A stretch of 12,859 bases of DNA from Candidatus Zixiibacteriota bacterium (GTDB lineage Bacteria; Zixibacteria; MSB-5A5; GN15; PGXB01), in the NCBI GenBank assembly GCA_024230695.1, contig JAAERC010001028.1, positions 1 to 12,859 of the forward strand, given 5' to 3'. Shown here piece after piece: positions 1 through 7,697 of the stretch. The first letter of the stretch is position 1; each line of letters opens with the position of its first letter. The translations under genes were made by a program, and so were the position numbers. Below the pieces are notes generated by a model that was not told the DNA's origin, ran no database searches, and saw nothing but the letters and a program-made list of their open reading frames with translations.

Positions 1-1469
1 ACGGGAAGGTTAGATGTTAAATTATCGTTTCGATCAAAATATCTCCATTCGCTATTATCATCAAGATCAACGACAGATACTGACCGTCCATCATATGCCT
101 CAGAGTTAGTCATAAATAAATAATTTGAAGACGAAACCATGCTATTAACCGGGATATAACTTTGAGCACCTAAAATACCAATCAAGGTTGAATTATTTTC
201 ATCATATTTTGTAATTCCCCCCGGTGAGATAAACATCGCTCCATTACCCCAAGTACCCGCCCAAAGATTACCATCGTTGTCATATGATAAGGCCCTGACA
301 CCCTCACGGACGCCGTTTGGTATAGTTCCGATTATTCCGGCGCTGATCCATTCATTACCATTAAATTGTGCCACTCCCCTACTCTGAAAACCGCCAGCGA
401 CAATTCCTTCCGGATTGACCGTGAGTACAGTGACATAATTTCCCGGAAGACCATCATCAATCAATTTTTCATAACTTCCATTATCGCCGTAATATAAACC
501 CTTGGTCGCCATTCCAAGCCAATGAACACCATTAACAAATCTACCCGAAAAAAAGTCTGTGCTTGGAATCGACCATGTACTACTCCATTCGGTATCTGAA
601 TCAGTATGAATATAAAAACCTTTTCGCGTATAAATGACCAGAGTATCCCCGGTCACAGTCATACTGTTGACATAGGTGGTGTCACGAGTGGGAATCCTGG
701 TAAAAGATGTATCGCCGGCATCAATTGTTAATTTATATGTATTTTTATTGGTTCCCAGATAAATCAGATCATCAAAGTGAGCCAGTGCCGAAACGGTATC
801 CCCAGCCAGTTCTGAATACTGCGTGGAGCTAAAAGTGATCCAGTTAATAGATGATTTCAAAAAACTAGGCTCGCTCTTATCAGCCATAGCCAGTCCGGCC
901 GATGTAGCCAGCCATATTGTATCGCCAACTATTTCAATATCAAAAACAGTTGGTTCCGGATTAAGATCACCAAAGCGAAAATAGAAATCTTCAATTTGTC
1001 CGCCATTATTAGTTTTAGAAAAGAGCGCTAATCCGGTTGTTGTCGCCACCCACAACATATCGCCGTCATCTTCAATATCATAAAGCGGCATAAGTTTATC
1101 ATTTCGGTCTATAAACAAATATGGACTATATTCTGAATTCTGATATTTAATCAAACGTCCAAAACCGGCCAGCCAAATAGAACCGTTAGTATCTTTTAAA
1201 ATATCATAAAGATCGCCGGTTCCTAATCCGTCAACATTGGTCTGCTTATTCATACCTTGCGTTACCGGATCAATTTTAAGCCATCCACCCGATGTTACAA
1301 CCTGTAATGAATCATTAAAGAATGAAACATTTCTAACTTCATTGGTCGATGTATAGGTGGTCCAGCCATCATAATCTGTCGCATTGGATATCACGCTCAA
1401 CGAAATAAGCAGAACAAATATTATGGTCGAAACCATTACCGATTTTTTGTTAGTTTTCCATGTATCCAT
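1..1469 (-). CDS. Secreted beta-propeller protein (two-component-regulator propeller repeats), C-terminus cut by window edge
   Basis: An open frame runs without a stop from 1469 to the left edge, giving about 489 visible residues. I chose the ATG at 1469, inside the end of lnt. It yields a proper signal peptide: a basic start (MDTWKTNKK), a hydrophobic core (VSTIIFVLLISLSVIS) and a likely cleavage after SNA. The alternative ATG at 1436 overlaps the lnt stop as TAATG but loses the basic region. Neither start has a strong ribosome binding site. The mature part has propeller-blade motifs such as IWLAGFGRLIKY, LWVATTTGLALF, IWLATSAGLAMA and NLWAGTWGNGAMF, each preceded by an aspartate-rich turn. 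This is typical of two-component-regulator propeller (ligand-sensor) repeats, usually periplasmic or cell-surface. The unseen C-terminus decides whether it is a sensor kinase, a sorted surface protein or a stand-alone propeller. It is the last visible gene of the purM operon. Confidence 0.8.
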   Translation of the reverse strand, partial: MDTWKTNKKSVMVSTIIFVLLISLSVISNATDYDGWTTYTSTNEVRNVSFFNDSLQVVTSGGWLKIDPVTQGMNKQTNVDGLGTGDLYDILKDTNGSIWLAGFGRLIKYQNSEYSPYLFIDRNDKLMPLYDIEDDGDMLWVATTTGLALFSKTNNGGQIEDFYFRFGDLNPEPTVFDIEIVGDTIWLATSAGLAMADKSEPSFLKSSINWITFSSTQYSELAGDTVSALAHFDDLIYLGTNKNTYKLTIDAGDTSFTRIPTRDTTYVNSMTVTGDTLVIYTRKGFYIHTDSDTEWSSTWSIPSTDFFSGRFVNGVHWLGMATKGLYYGDNGSYEKLIDDGLPGNYVTVLTVNPEGIVAGGFQSRGVAQFNGNEWISAGIIGTIPNGVREGVRALSYDNDGNLWAGTWGNGAMFISPGGITKYDENNSTLIGILGAQSYIPVNSMVSSSNYLFMTNSEAYDGRSVSVVDLDDNSEWRYFDRNDNLTSNLP

Positions 1470-3022
1470 AAGACAAGTAATATAGTCAATATTATGGCCA
1501 TAATCAAAGAAGAGATTTGACCAAATACTGGACCAATTTTTGTAAAGGTTGAATGTCCCTCAAGAGGATAAATTTTTGCGCTAATAACATCGCGAGTAAA
1601 TAATTCAGTGTCAACTATCTGACGGCCAAATGGATCAATAAAAGCAGATATCCCACTATTTGCGCACCGTGCGATCCAAACACGATTTTCCACTGCTCTA
1701 AAAACCGCAAGGATCAAATGCTGATAAGGTCCCGGCGTACGGCCAAACCAGGTATCATTGGTGATATTGACCAAAAACTCCGCACCATCAATTATATTCT
1801 GCCTGACATATTCGGGGAAAGCTGATTCAAAACAGATCAGTACCCCATATCCAGCTTTATCAATCTCAAAAATGACCGTGGTATCGCCCGGATAAAAATC
1901 TGACCACCATTGTATCTGGTGCATTTTAATGACATCGAGATACTGCGAAAGAAAATCCCGTGTTAAAAATGGCAGATAATCCTGATATGCCACATGTTCG
2001 GAAAATGGCACCAGTTTTACCTTATGATACATTGTATCAATTAAACCATCGGGAGAAAACTGAAACGCCGAGTTGTACGCTTTTTCTTTCTTATTTTCAT
2101 AAACGACATCAAGCGCCCCAATAAGATGTGTCGCCCCGCTTTTGCGAGCAGTTTCCGCAAGCCTTTCACGATACCGGCGTTCAACTCGGGGATAACACGG
2201 CGCCGCCGTTTCCGGCCAAACAATCAGATCGACCGAATCATCAACCACTGTCATTGACAATGAATCATACAACTCAAAATTTCGTAATCGTGTCTCGCTT
2301 TTCCATTTTGTGGCCAGATCAACATTTCCCTGAAGTATCGTAATTTCTATATCACCCTCTTCGGGATATGGAGCCAACACAACCCAGCCATATAAAGAGA
2401 CAAAAGCGCAAATTCCTAATACCGCTAAAAATGAGCTAACTCTGGTTTCCATCCGATTCGATCTTGAAAATAACTGCCAGAGGAATACATTGATATACAT
2501 TATCAATAACGACAAGCCGTAACAACCTATAACCGAGACGATCTGAATCAAAGTTGTGTAATACCCCATACTATAAGCCAGGTCGGTCCATGGAAATGAT
2601 AACTCTGTCAAACTTCGGAAATATTCCATGCCTACCCAAAGAATCGGTAACGTAAAAAGGCCATACCATTTGCGCCATTGATAAAGCCGCACGAAGGATG
2701 ATAAAATTATTGCGGGATATAATGATAACAAAAATATAGCCGCGACCATTCCGGGCGGCGTTACTACTGCCACCCAGTACAGCTGGAACAGGTTAGCCAT
2801 AAAGGAATAAAAATAGCCGGCCTTAAATGCTTCTTTAGGTGTTAATTTTGAAATTATCTGTATCGGTCGAATCAGCGCAAAACAGGCCAAAAATCCAAAG
2901 GGAATAGGCAAATATGCCAGCGCCAATAAAAAAGCCCAAAACATCAACTCTAATCGGCGAAGCCGAACAGACTTCTCGTCGGGCCAAAAAAATTGTCTAA
3001 TGTTTGATAACAGGTTTTTCAC
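1436..3022 (-). CDS. lnt: Apolipoprotein N-acyltransferase
   Basis: Transfers an acyl chain from phospholipid to the alpha-amino group of the lipidated cysteine of apolipoproteins, the last step of lipoprotein maturation in the inner membrane. The 528-residue protein has hydrophobic segments over roughly residues 27-215, a nitrilase-type periplasmic domain (about 225-485) and a final membrane helix (about 502-521). The nitrilase catalytic triad is visible: E271 in WPETAAP, K334 in YHKVKLVPF and C397 in LICFES. NITNDTWFG (419-427) is the conserved Lnt signature. The residue after the nucleophile is Phe rather than the Tyr I recall for E. coli. The start is a GTG at 3022 inside the end of gpmI (26-bp overlap) without a clear ribosome binding site. 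Met27 (ATG at 2944), just before the first helix, is an alternative. Its presence matches the predicted lipoprotein encoded upstream. Confidence 0.95.
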   Translation of the reverse strand: MKNLLSNIRQFFWPDEKSVRLRRLELMFWAFLLALAYLPIPFGFLACFALIRPIQIISKLTPKEAFKAGYFYSFMANLFQLYWVAVVTPPGMVAAIFLLSLYPAIILSSFVRLYQWRKWYGLFTLPILWVGMEYFRSLTELSFPWTDLAYSMGYYTTLIQIVSVIGCYGLSLLIMYINVFLWQLFSRSNRMETRVSSFLAVLGICAFVSLYGWVVLAPYPEEGDIEITILQGNVDLATKWKSETRLRNFELYDSLSMTVVDDSVDLIVWPETAAPCYPRVERRYRERLAETARKSGATHLIGALDVVYENKKEKAYNSAFQFSPDGLIDTMYHKVKLVPFSEHVAYQDYLPFLTRDFLSQYLDVIKMHQIQWWSDFYPGDTTVIFEIDKAGYGVLICFESAFPEYVRQNIIDGAEFLVNITNDTWFGRTPGPYQHLILAVFRAVENRVWIARCANSGISAFIDPFGRQIVDTELFTRDVISAKIYPLEGHSTFTKIGPVFGQISSLIMAIILTILLVLWIHGKLTKNR

Positions 3023-4565
3023 CAGTAACCATCAATGATAAACCGCTCATCTCAGCCGGCTGTTTAATTCCTAAAAACTGCAAAATAGTCGGAGCAACAT
3101 CGGCCAAAATACCGCCGTCTCTTAATCTATATTCAATCTTTTTATTTTCATTGTTGGCCCCATCAAAAAACAGACATGGCACCAAATTAATTGTGTGCGC
3201 CGTATGCGGCCCCTTGGTTGTATCATCAAACATCTTCTCGGCGTTACCATGATCGGCCGTGATTATCGCTCGACCTCGCACCTCTTTAACAGCCTCAATA
3301 ACACGCCCAACACCGACATCAACCGCTTCAACTGCTTTGACCGCCGCGTCAAAAACTCCGGTATGACCAACCATATCGCAATTCGCAAAATTAAGAACAA
3401 TCAGATCATACTTCTTTGATAATATCCGTTTTACCGCCTCATCCGCCACTTCAACCGATGACATCTTTGGCTGAAGATCATAGGTCGCAACTTTGGGCGA
3501 TTGTATTAAAGCTCGATCTTCGTTTTTAAATGGTTCTTCTACGCCACCATTAAAAAAGTAGGTCACATGTGCATATTTTTCAGTTTCCGCTATCCGAAGT
3601 TGTGTTTTGGCAGCATTGGAGACCACTTCCCCAAATAGATTACTTAATCGAACCGGCGGATAGGCCACAAACGCCTCTTTCAGATCAGCTGAGTACTGCG
3701 TCATTGTAATCAAATGAATATTCGGATTTTCTGGATGTTTAAATTCTTCAGGATCATGTCCCGCGAAGATATTCGATAATTGACGTACCCGATCAGCTCT
3801 GAAATTAAAAAACAGTGCCACATCATTGTCGGCCAGTTTTCCATTATTCTCATTTTCCAAATCTATCACAACCGGAAGAATAAATTCATCGGTAATATCT
3901 TTTTTATATGAATCTTCTATCGCTTTAACCGGGTCAGTGTGTTTCTCGCCGATACCATTTACAATCGCCTGATACGATTTTTCAACCCGTTCCCACCGTT
4001 TATCACGGTCCATTCCATAATACCTTCCGGAAACTGTGGCGACCTGTCCAAGTCCGATTTCTTCAAAACTGTTAACAATATCCTTCATATATCCGGCACC
4101 GGATTGCGGCGGTGTATCGCGTCCATCCATAAAAGCATGAAGATACAGCTTTGTCACCCCATTATCTTTTGCCATCTTTGCCAGTGCCTTAATATGATTC
4201 ATCGAGCTGTGCACACAACCATCAGATACAAGACCAAAAAGATGCACTGCCGAATTATTCGACACGGCTTTTTTCATTCCTGCTAATAGTACTTCATTGG
4301 TAAAAAAATCACCGTCGGAAATCGATTTGTCAATTCTTGTGACTTCCTGATAAACAACCCGCCCGGCACCTAAATTCAGATGCCCAACTTCGGAATTACC
4401 CATTTGTCCATCAGGCAAACCGGCCGCAAGACCCGACCCATCAATAGCCGTATGCGGGCAAGTTTCAAATAATTTATCAAGATTTGGAGTTTTTGCGGTG
4501 AATATTGCATTGTGGGATTCATCTTTACTCAGTCCGTAACCATCCATTATACATAAAAGAAACAT
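2997..4565 (-). CDS. gpmI: 2,3-bisphosphoglycerate-independent phosphoglycerate mutase
   Basis: Interconverts 3- and 2-phosphoglycerate in glycolysis/gluconeogenesis in the cytoplasm, using two metal ions and a phosphoserine intermediate. The 522-residue length is normal for the family. Metal and catalytic residues are in place: D8 in IMDGYG, the phospho-acceptor S58 in MGNSEVGHLN, D397 and H401 in CDMVGHTG, D438 and H439 in TADHGNAE, and H457 in TAHT. The substrate-binding segments HAFMDGRDTPP (143-153) and YYGMDRDKRWER (182-193) are intact. The start ATG is forced: an in-frame TAA, which is the purM stop, lies three codons upstream. The N-terminus is therefore a few residues shorter than common family members and begins almost directly at the first beta strand. 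The AAGGA of the purM tail and the following AAGAG can serve as ribosome binding site. Third-from-last visible gene of the operon, 6 bp after purM and overlapping lnt. Confidence 0.97.
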   Translation of the reverse strand: MFLLCIMDGYGLSKDESHNAIFTAKTPNLDKLFETCPHTAIDGSGLAAGLPDGQMGNSEVGHLNLGAGRVVYQEVTRIDKSISDGDFFTNEVLLAGMKKAVSNNSAVHLFGLVSDGCVHSSMNHIKALAKMAKDNGVTKLYLHAFMDGRDTPPQSGAGYMKDIVNSFEEIGLGQVATVSGRYYGMDRDKRWERVEKSYQAIVNGIGEKHTDPVKAIEDSYKKDITDEFILPVVIDLENENNGKLADNDVALFFNFRADRVRQLSNIFAGHDPEEFKHPENPNIHLITMTQYSADLKEAFVAYPPVRLSNLFGEVVSNAAKTQLRIAETEKYAHVTYFFNGGVEEPFKNEDRALIQSPKVATYDLQPKMSSVEVADEAVKRILSKKYDLIVLNFANCDMVGHTGVFDAAVKAVEAVDVGVGRVIEAVKEVRGRAIITADHGNAEKMFDDTTKGPHTAHTINLVPCLFFDGANNENKKIEYRLRDGGILADVAPTILQFLGIKQPAEMSGLSLMVTGEKPVIKH

Positions 4566-4571
4566 ATACTC

Positions 4572-5615
4572 TTAATCCTTCAATACTACCTTCTTATCGC
4601 CAGTTTGGATCTTTCCAATCTTATACGCAGACTCACCCATTTTTTTCAACGATTCGACAACATCATTGGCAATATCAGGAGAGACAACTAAAATATACCC
4701 GATTCCCATATTAAATGCCCGATACATCTCGGCCTCATCAACCGGACCATTTTTCTGCAACCAGTCAAAAATCGGCAAATTGTCCCATGTGCCTTTTTGG
4801 ATAATCGCCTGAATATTGTCAGGTAATATTCTTACCAAATTACCGGCGATACCACCGCCAGTTATATGCGCCATCCCGGCAATTTCATATTCGCTTATTA
4901 TCTTATTTATAGGCGCTAAATATGATTTATGTACTTCCAATAATGTTTGACCTATCGATTTCTCAAGCGACTCAACTTTATCATTAGGTTTTAAACCGGC
5001 TTTCTCAAATGCTATTTTACGGGCCAGTGTGAATCCATTGGTATGTAAACCGGTCGAGCCAAGCCCAATAATAACATCGCCGTCTTTGATCGTTGAGCCA
5101 TTGATAATTTTATTCTTATCAACCATCCCAACAATAAACCCAACCAGATCATATTCACCTTCCGAATAAATATCCGGCATCTCGGCTATCTCACCGGCAA
5201 TAAGTGCCATCCCCGAGTTTTTGCACCCGACCGCGCATCCATCGACGATTTTTTCGATAACATCTGGAGAAACTTTCCCAATTCCAATATAATCAAGGAA
5301 AAATAATGGTTTGGCCCCATGCACAAGTATATCATTGACACAATGATTCACCAGACACTCACCGAGTGTGTTATGAACATCAGTTAAAAAAGCAATTTTG
5401 GTCTTGGTCCCGACCGAATCGGTCGAACTGATAAAAACCGGTTCTTTGATATCGGCCATATCCGGCTTAAAGAACCCGCCAAATGAGCCGATTCCGGTCA
5501 AAACCGAATCATTAAAGGTCGCTTTGGCCAGTTTTTTGATTCTCTCGACCGATTTCTCAGCCGCGTCAATATCAACCCCGGCACCCGCATAATCTATATT
5601 TTTTTTCTCCGCCAT
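4572..5615 (-). CDS. purM: Phosphoribosylformylglycinamidine cyclo-ligase (AIR synthetase)
   Basis: Catalyses the ATP-dependent ring closure of FGAM to 5-aminoimidazole ribonucleotide, the fifth step of de novo purine synthesis, as a cytoplasmic homodimer. The 347-residue length matches the family (about 345). Visible signatures are YAGAGVDIDA (9-18), STDSVGTKTKIAF (64-76), NHCVNDILVHGAKPLFFLDYIG (split here as 90-99 and 100-111), LHTNGFTLARK (190-200), the GMAHITGGGIAGN loop (247-259) and the FNMGIGYILV strand (301-310). The usual GGETAEMPG segment reads AGEIAEMPD (140-148). The substitutions are conservative at the ends and I do not take them as loss of function. A strong GGAGG at 5624-5628, 8 bp before the ATG, fixes the start. 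No other pur gene is in the window; purM leads a mixed operon with gpmI and lnt. Confidence 0.97.
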   Translation of the reverse strand: MAEKKNIDYAGAGVDIDAAEKSVERIKKLAKATFNDSVLTGIGSFGGFFKPDMADIKEPVFISSTDSVGTKTKIAFLTDVHNTLGECLVNHCVNDILVHGAKPLFFLDYIGIGKVSPDVIEKIVDGCAVGCKNSGMALIAGEIAEMPDIYSEGEYDLVGFIVGMVDKNKIINGSTIKDGDVIIGLGSTGLHTNGFTLARKIAFEKAGLKPNDKVESLEKSIGQTLLEVHKSYLAPINKIISEYEIAGMAHITGGGIAGNLVRILPDNIQAIIQKGTWDNLPIFDWLQKNGPVDEAEMYRAFNMGIGYILVVSPDIANDVVESLKKMGESAYKIGKIQTGDKKVVLKD

Positions 5616-5623
5616 TATCTTAT

Positions 5624-5628
5624 CCTCC
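5624..5628 (-). promoter_or_regulatory. Ribosome binding site of purM
   Basis: GGAGG on the minus strand, 8 bases before the purM ATG at 5615. It is the strongest ribosome binding site in the operon, consistent with purM being the first gene. Confidence 0.8.
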
Positions 5629-5690
5629 GAATATGTTGAAAAACCAAGCTAACAATCGGCTCTCTCAAAGTCAAGATAATTGGAAAACTC

Positions 5691-5725
5691 CCCAGGTCAA
5701 AGAACGCTTTGATAAACTGCCTGGG
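5691..5725 (-). terminator. Stem-loop between the PD40 lipoprotein gene and purM
   Basis: Read on the minus strand, CCCAGG is followed by a 7-base bulge, then TCAAAG, loop CGTT, CTTTGA and immediately CCTGGG. This gives two nested perfect 6-bp stems. It begins 4 bases after the lipoprotein stop codon and is followed by GAGTTTTCC, a short weak T tract. It may act as a weak intrinsic terminator or as an RNA processing or stability element. The 63 bases between it and the purM ribosome binding site contain a poor promoter match (TTGACT at 5669-5674, then TAGCTT 17 bases on), so where purM transcription starts is unresolved. Confidence 0.45.
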
Positions 5726-5729
5726 AAAA

Positions 5730-6794
5730 TTACAGAGCCGGTGACCAGGAAAGATAATAGACGCGACCAGTACCATAAGTATTTGTTAATTGCGCTTTTT
5801 CCGTTCCATCGCTATTCATTATAAACAGTTCCGAAGTAGAGCCTGTATATGAAATATATGCGATTTTGGTGCCATCCGGTGACCATGTTGGCCTATGATC
5901 AATCGCAGAACTATCGGTCAGACATACAGCATTTGAACCATCAATATCGACCACAATAATATTTGTAGTATCTGAATTTAATAATTCGGTGTATGCCACT
6001 TTTTGGCTGTTTGGCGACCAATATGGTTCTAAGTCGTCATTTGATGATGTACTGATCATGATACGATTGGTGCCGTCTATATCGCATACCCAAATATCTT
6101 TCTGTTCAGAACCTTCAAGGATGGAGATATAAGCGATTTTTAGTCCATTGGGGGAGACAACTCCGTGGGTGTCATCGTAAGTGTGATTACTTAAAGTATT
6201 CTTCCCAATTCCATCAATATCTTCAAGGCGCAAATCATAATACCCTACGGTATATGTGGAGTAAAGTAACCGCAAACCATCGGGCGTAAATTTAGCTTGG
6301 CGACCCTCAAATACTTGGCCCCCGGTAATATTGACAAGCGTCAAACTATCCAGGTCCATCACAAAAAGATTAAATGTGCTCTGTTCGCGGTTAGAAACAA
6401 ATGCCATTTTTGTACCATCGGAAGATATATCGCACAATCTATCTAACCCTGCGTATTGAGTCAGATTTACTTTATTTGTTCCGTCGGCATTCATCCGGAT
6501 TATCTCATTTGATTCATCCATAAAATCCTTATAATAAATATAATTGCCATCGGGGGACCATATAGGATTGTCATTGGAGGATGTCGATGATGCAAAGGTC
6601 AATTGGGTCATTTCGGTTCCATCAGGATTGATCGTATATATATTATTCTGCTCATTGTCAGCGACATCCAGACTAAAGGCAATTTTGTAAACACCAGCGC
6701 TAGTAGTCGAATTTGTTGATTTCTTTGAACAGGCAAACAGTAGAATTGCCAAACCAAGCAACGAAATAATCAACAACACTTTTTTTGAATACAT
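5730..6794 (-). CDS. Outer-envelope lipoprotein with seven PD40/TolB-type beta-propeller repeats
   Basis: A 354-residue lipoprotein. The N-terminus MYSKKVLLIISLLGLAILLFAC is a lipoprotein signal with lipobox LFAC, so Cys22 would be lipidated; Ser23-Lys24 follow. After a Ser/Thr-rich linker come seven repeats of the WSPDG type: WSPDG at 79, ISSDG 123, FTPDG 169, VSPNG 213, WSPNS 259, WSPDG 304 and WSPAL 350. They are spaced 44-46 residues apart, alternating with INPDGTE, MNADGTN, DIDGTN and MNSDGTE loops, which fits one closed seven-blade propeller ending at the C-terminus. The repeats resemble the C-terminal domain of TolB, but the TolB N-terminal domain is absent, so I do not call it tolB. 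The function is unknown; protein or polysaccharide binding is likely. A frame extension to 6818 exists, but AGGAGGA 9 bases before the ATG at 6794 and the signal peptide decide the start. Confidence 0.88.
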   Translation of the reverse strand: MYSKKVLLIISLLGLAILLFACSKKSTNSTTSAGVYKIAFSLDVADNEQNNIYTINPDGTEMTQLTFASSTSSNDNPIWSPDGNYIYYKDFMDESNEIIRMNADGTNKVNLTQYAGLDRLCDISSDGTKMAFVSNREQSTFNLFVMDLDSLTLVNITGGQVFEGRQAKFTPDGLRLLYSTYTVGYYDLRLEDIDGIGKNTLSNHTYDDTHGVVSPNGLKIAYISILEGSEQKDIWVCDIDGTNRIMISTSSNDDLEPYWSPNSQKVAYTELLNSDTTNIIVVDIDGSNAVCLTDSSAIDHRPTWSPDGTKIAYISYTGSTSELFIMNSDGTEKAQLTNTYGTGRVYYLSWSPAL

Positions 6795-6803
6795 TACAAA
6801 GTC

Positions 6804-6810
6804 TCCTCCT
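6804..6810 (-). promoter_or_regulatory. Ribosome binding site fixing the lipoprotein start
   Basis: AGGAGGA on the minus strand lies 9 bases before the ATG at 6794. It lies inside the longer frame that begins at 6818, which argues against that upstream start. Confidence 0.85.
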
Positions 6811-6838
6811 AATTCCAAACAGTAATTATTCTACATGT

Positions 6839-6866
6839 ATTATACTGAATTTTCATTATGTGGCAA
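6839..6866 (-). promoter_or_regulatory. Sigma-70-type promoter of the PD40 lipoprotein gene
   Basis: Minus strand TTGCCA (6866-6861), 16-bp spacer, then a perfect TATAAT (6844-6839). A second -35-like TTGACT lies at 6872-6867, but its spacer would be 22 bp. The predicted transcript starts near 6832 and leaves a leader of about 38 bases that contains the ribosome binding site. Confidence 0.65.
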
Positions 6867-6953
6867 AGTCAATTTAAATAAAACATGATGCTGCCGGTTA
6901 ATAATCATCTTTGTAAAGTCAAAGTACTTAGGAAATGCAGGATATAAAGAATC

Positions 6954-6980
6954 TTGAGTATTATGACGACATTATATATA
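6954..6980 (+). promoter_or_regulatory. Possible promoter of the hemerythrin gene
   Basis: TTGAGT at 6954-6959 and TATATA at 6975-6980 are 15 bp apart, shorter than the usual 16-18 bp, in an AT-rich stretch just before the ribosome binding site AAGGGGA (6993-6999). The match is weak. If it is used, transcription starts inside the longer reading frame that begins at 6935, which supports the start at 7004. Confidence 0.3.
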
Positions 6981-6992
6981 GGGGTAAAAGAC

Positions 6993-6999
6993 AAGGGGA
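6993..6999 (+). promoter_or_regulatory. Ribosome binding site fixing the hemerythrin start
   Basis: AAGGGGA ends 4 bases before the ATG at 7004. The longer frame from 6935 has no comparable site and would add 23 residues that do not look like hemerythrin. Confidence 0.6.
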
Positions 7000-7003
7000 T
7001 TAT

Positions 7004-7417
7004 ATGCCATTTATTACGTGGGACGATTGCTACAGTGTTCATGTCACCGAAATGGATGATGAACATAAAAAAATTATCAAAACTATTAATCAACTTGATA
7101 CTGCAATTAGAGACGAAAATGAAAATGATGTCATCGGCGATATTATCAATCAATTAGTTGAATATACCAATACTCATTTTGCACATGAAGAAAATTTTAT
7201 GACTGATATTGGTTATCCTGAGATGGAAAATCATAAGGAATTACATTCCGGTCTTACAGATGTTACCAAGATGTATCAAAACGAGTATAATTCTGGTCAA
7301 ACGGTATCGGCAGAAAAATTGATGCTATTTCTCTGGAATTGGCTTCTGGATCATATTATGTCTGATGATAAAGCATACGGTCTCTTTATTACCAATAATA
7401 AACAAAAAGTCATATAG
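7004..7417 (+). CDS. Bacteriohemerythrin (single-domain, di-iron oxygen-binding protein)
   Basis: A 137-residue four-helix-bundle protein that binds O2 (or NO) at a non-haem di-iron centre in the cytoplasm. It starts MPFITWDDCYSV, the classic hemerythrin N-terminal arm with its tryptophan. All seven iron ligands are present with family spacing: H21 in DDEHKK, H58 and E62 in THFAHEEN, H77 and H81 in NHKELH, and H117 and D122 in DHIMSDD. Length and ligand spacing match stand-alone bacterial hemerythrins such as the Methylococcus protein. There is no fused chemotaxis or signalling domain. It is divergent from the lipoprotein and convergent with hypD, so it is not co-transcribed with the oxygen-sensitive glycyl radical system. 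Oxygen storage, delivery or scavenging in a microaerophile or anaerobe is the usual suggestion for such proteins and is inference here. Confidence 0.93.
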   Translation: MPFITWDDCYSVHVTEMDDEHKKIIKTINQLDTAIRDENENDVIGDIINQLVEYTNTHFAHEENFMTDIGYPEMENHKELHSGLTDVTKMYQNEYNSGQTVSAEKLMLFLWNWLLDHIMSDDKAYGLFITNNKQKVI

Positions 7418-7473
7418 ATCATAACCAGAAATCTGCCCTTAACTGTAATATTTGTGCCGTCAAGACGGGTGGC

Positions 7474-7489
7474 CCACACTTTTGTGTGG
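7474..7489 (+). terminator. Hairpin downstream of the hemerythrin gene
   Basis: CCACAC, loop TTTT, GTGTGG: a perfect 6-bp GC-containing stem starting 57 bases after the hemerythrin stop and followed by ATTTCAT. It is a plausible but weak intrinsic terminator because the downstream T tract is short. Its left arm is part of a GGTGGCCCACA motif that recurs with one mismatch at 7693-7703. Confidence 0.4.
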
Positions 7490-7612
7490 ATTTCATACAA
7501 GTTCACTACAACATCATAGTTAATTCGTATCTCACTCCTTAACCATGAACAGAATATTATTATGGAAAAAAATTACAATTTTACTTTTCATTTATTGGTC
7601 AAAAAAACCGTT

Positions 7613-7641
7613 TTGACAAAACGAACCCATTTTCCTTGTAA
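7613..7641 (+). promoter_or_regulatory. Orphan promoter-like site, possibly for a small RNA
   Basis: A consensus TTGACA (7613-7618), exactly 17 bp, then TTGTAA (7636-7641), which keeps the key first T, the A at position 5 but not all of TATAAT. The -35 box lies within the right arm of the GTCAAAA/TTTTGAC inverted repeat, which could be an operator. Nothing downstream on this strand encodes a protein. Transcription would run through the hairpins at 7679-7741 and toward the 3' end of hypD. Confidence 0.35.
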
Positions 7642-7697
7642 ATAGTAGGAGGGATATAAGTTACAACGAGTTTCGTGACACCAATAGTCTATGGTGC

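Noticed and set aside
3004..4286. Plus-strand frames of 70-115 codons across gpmI
   Set aside because: They are shadows of gpmI with no start signals or recognisable domains.
5730..6794. TolB of the Tol-Pal system
   Set aside because: It has a lipobox, no TolB N-terminal domain and no tol/pal neighbours.
6795..6818. N-terminal extension of the PD40 lipoprotein
   Set aside because: It includes the ribosome binding site itself and would put acidic residues before the signal peptide.
6935..7003. N-terminal extension of the hemerythrin frame
   Set aside because: The added 23 residues do not resemble hemerythrin, and the ribosome binding site and family N-terminus both place the start at 7004.
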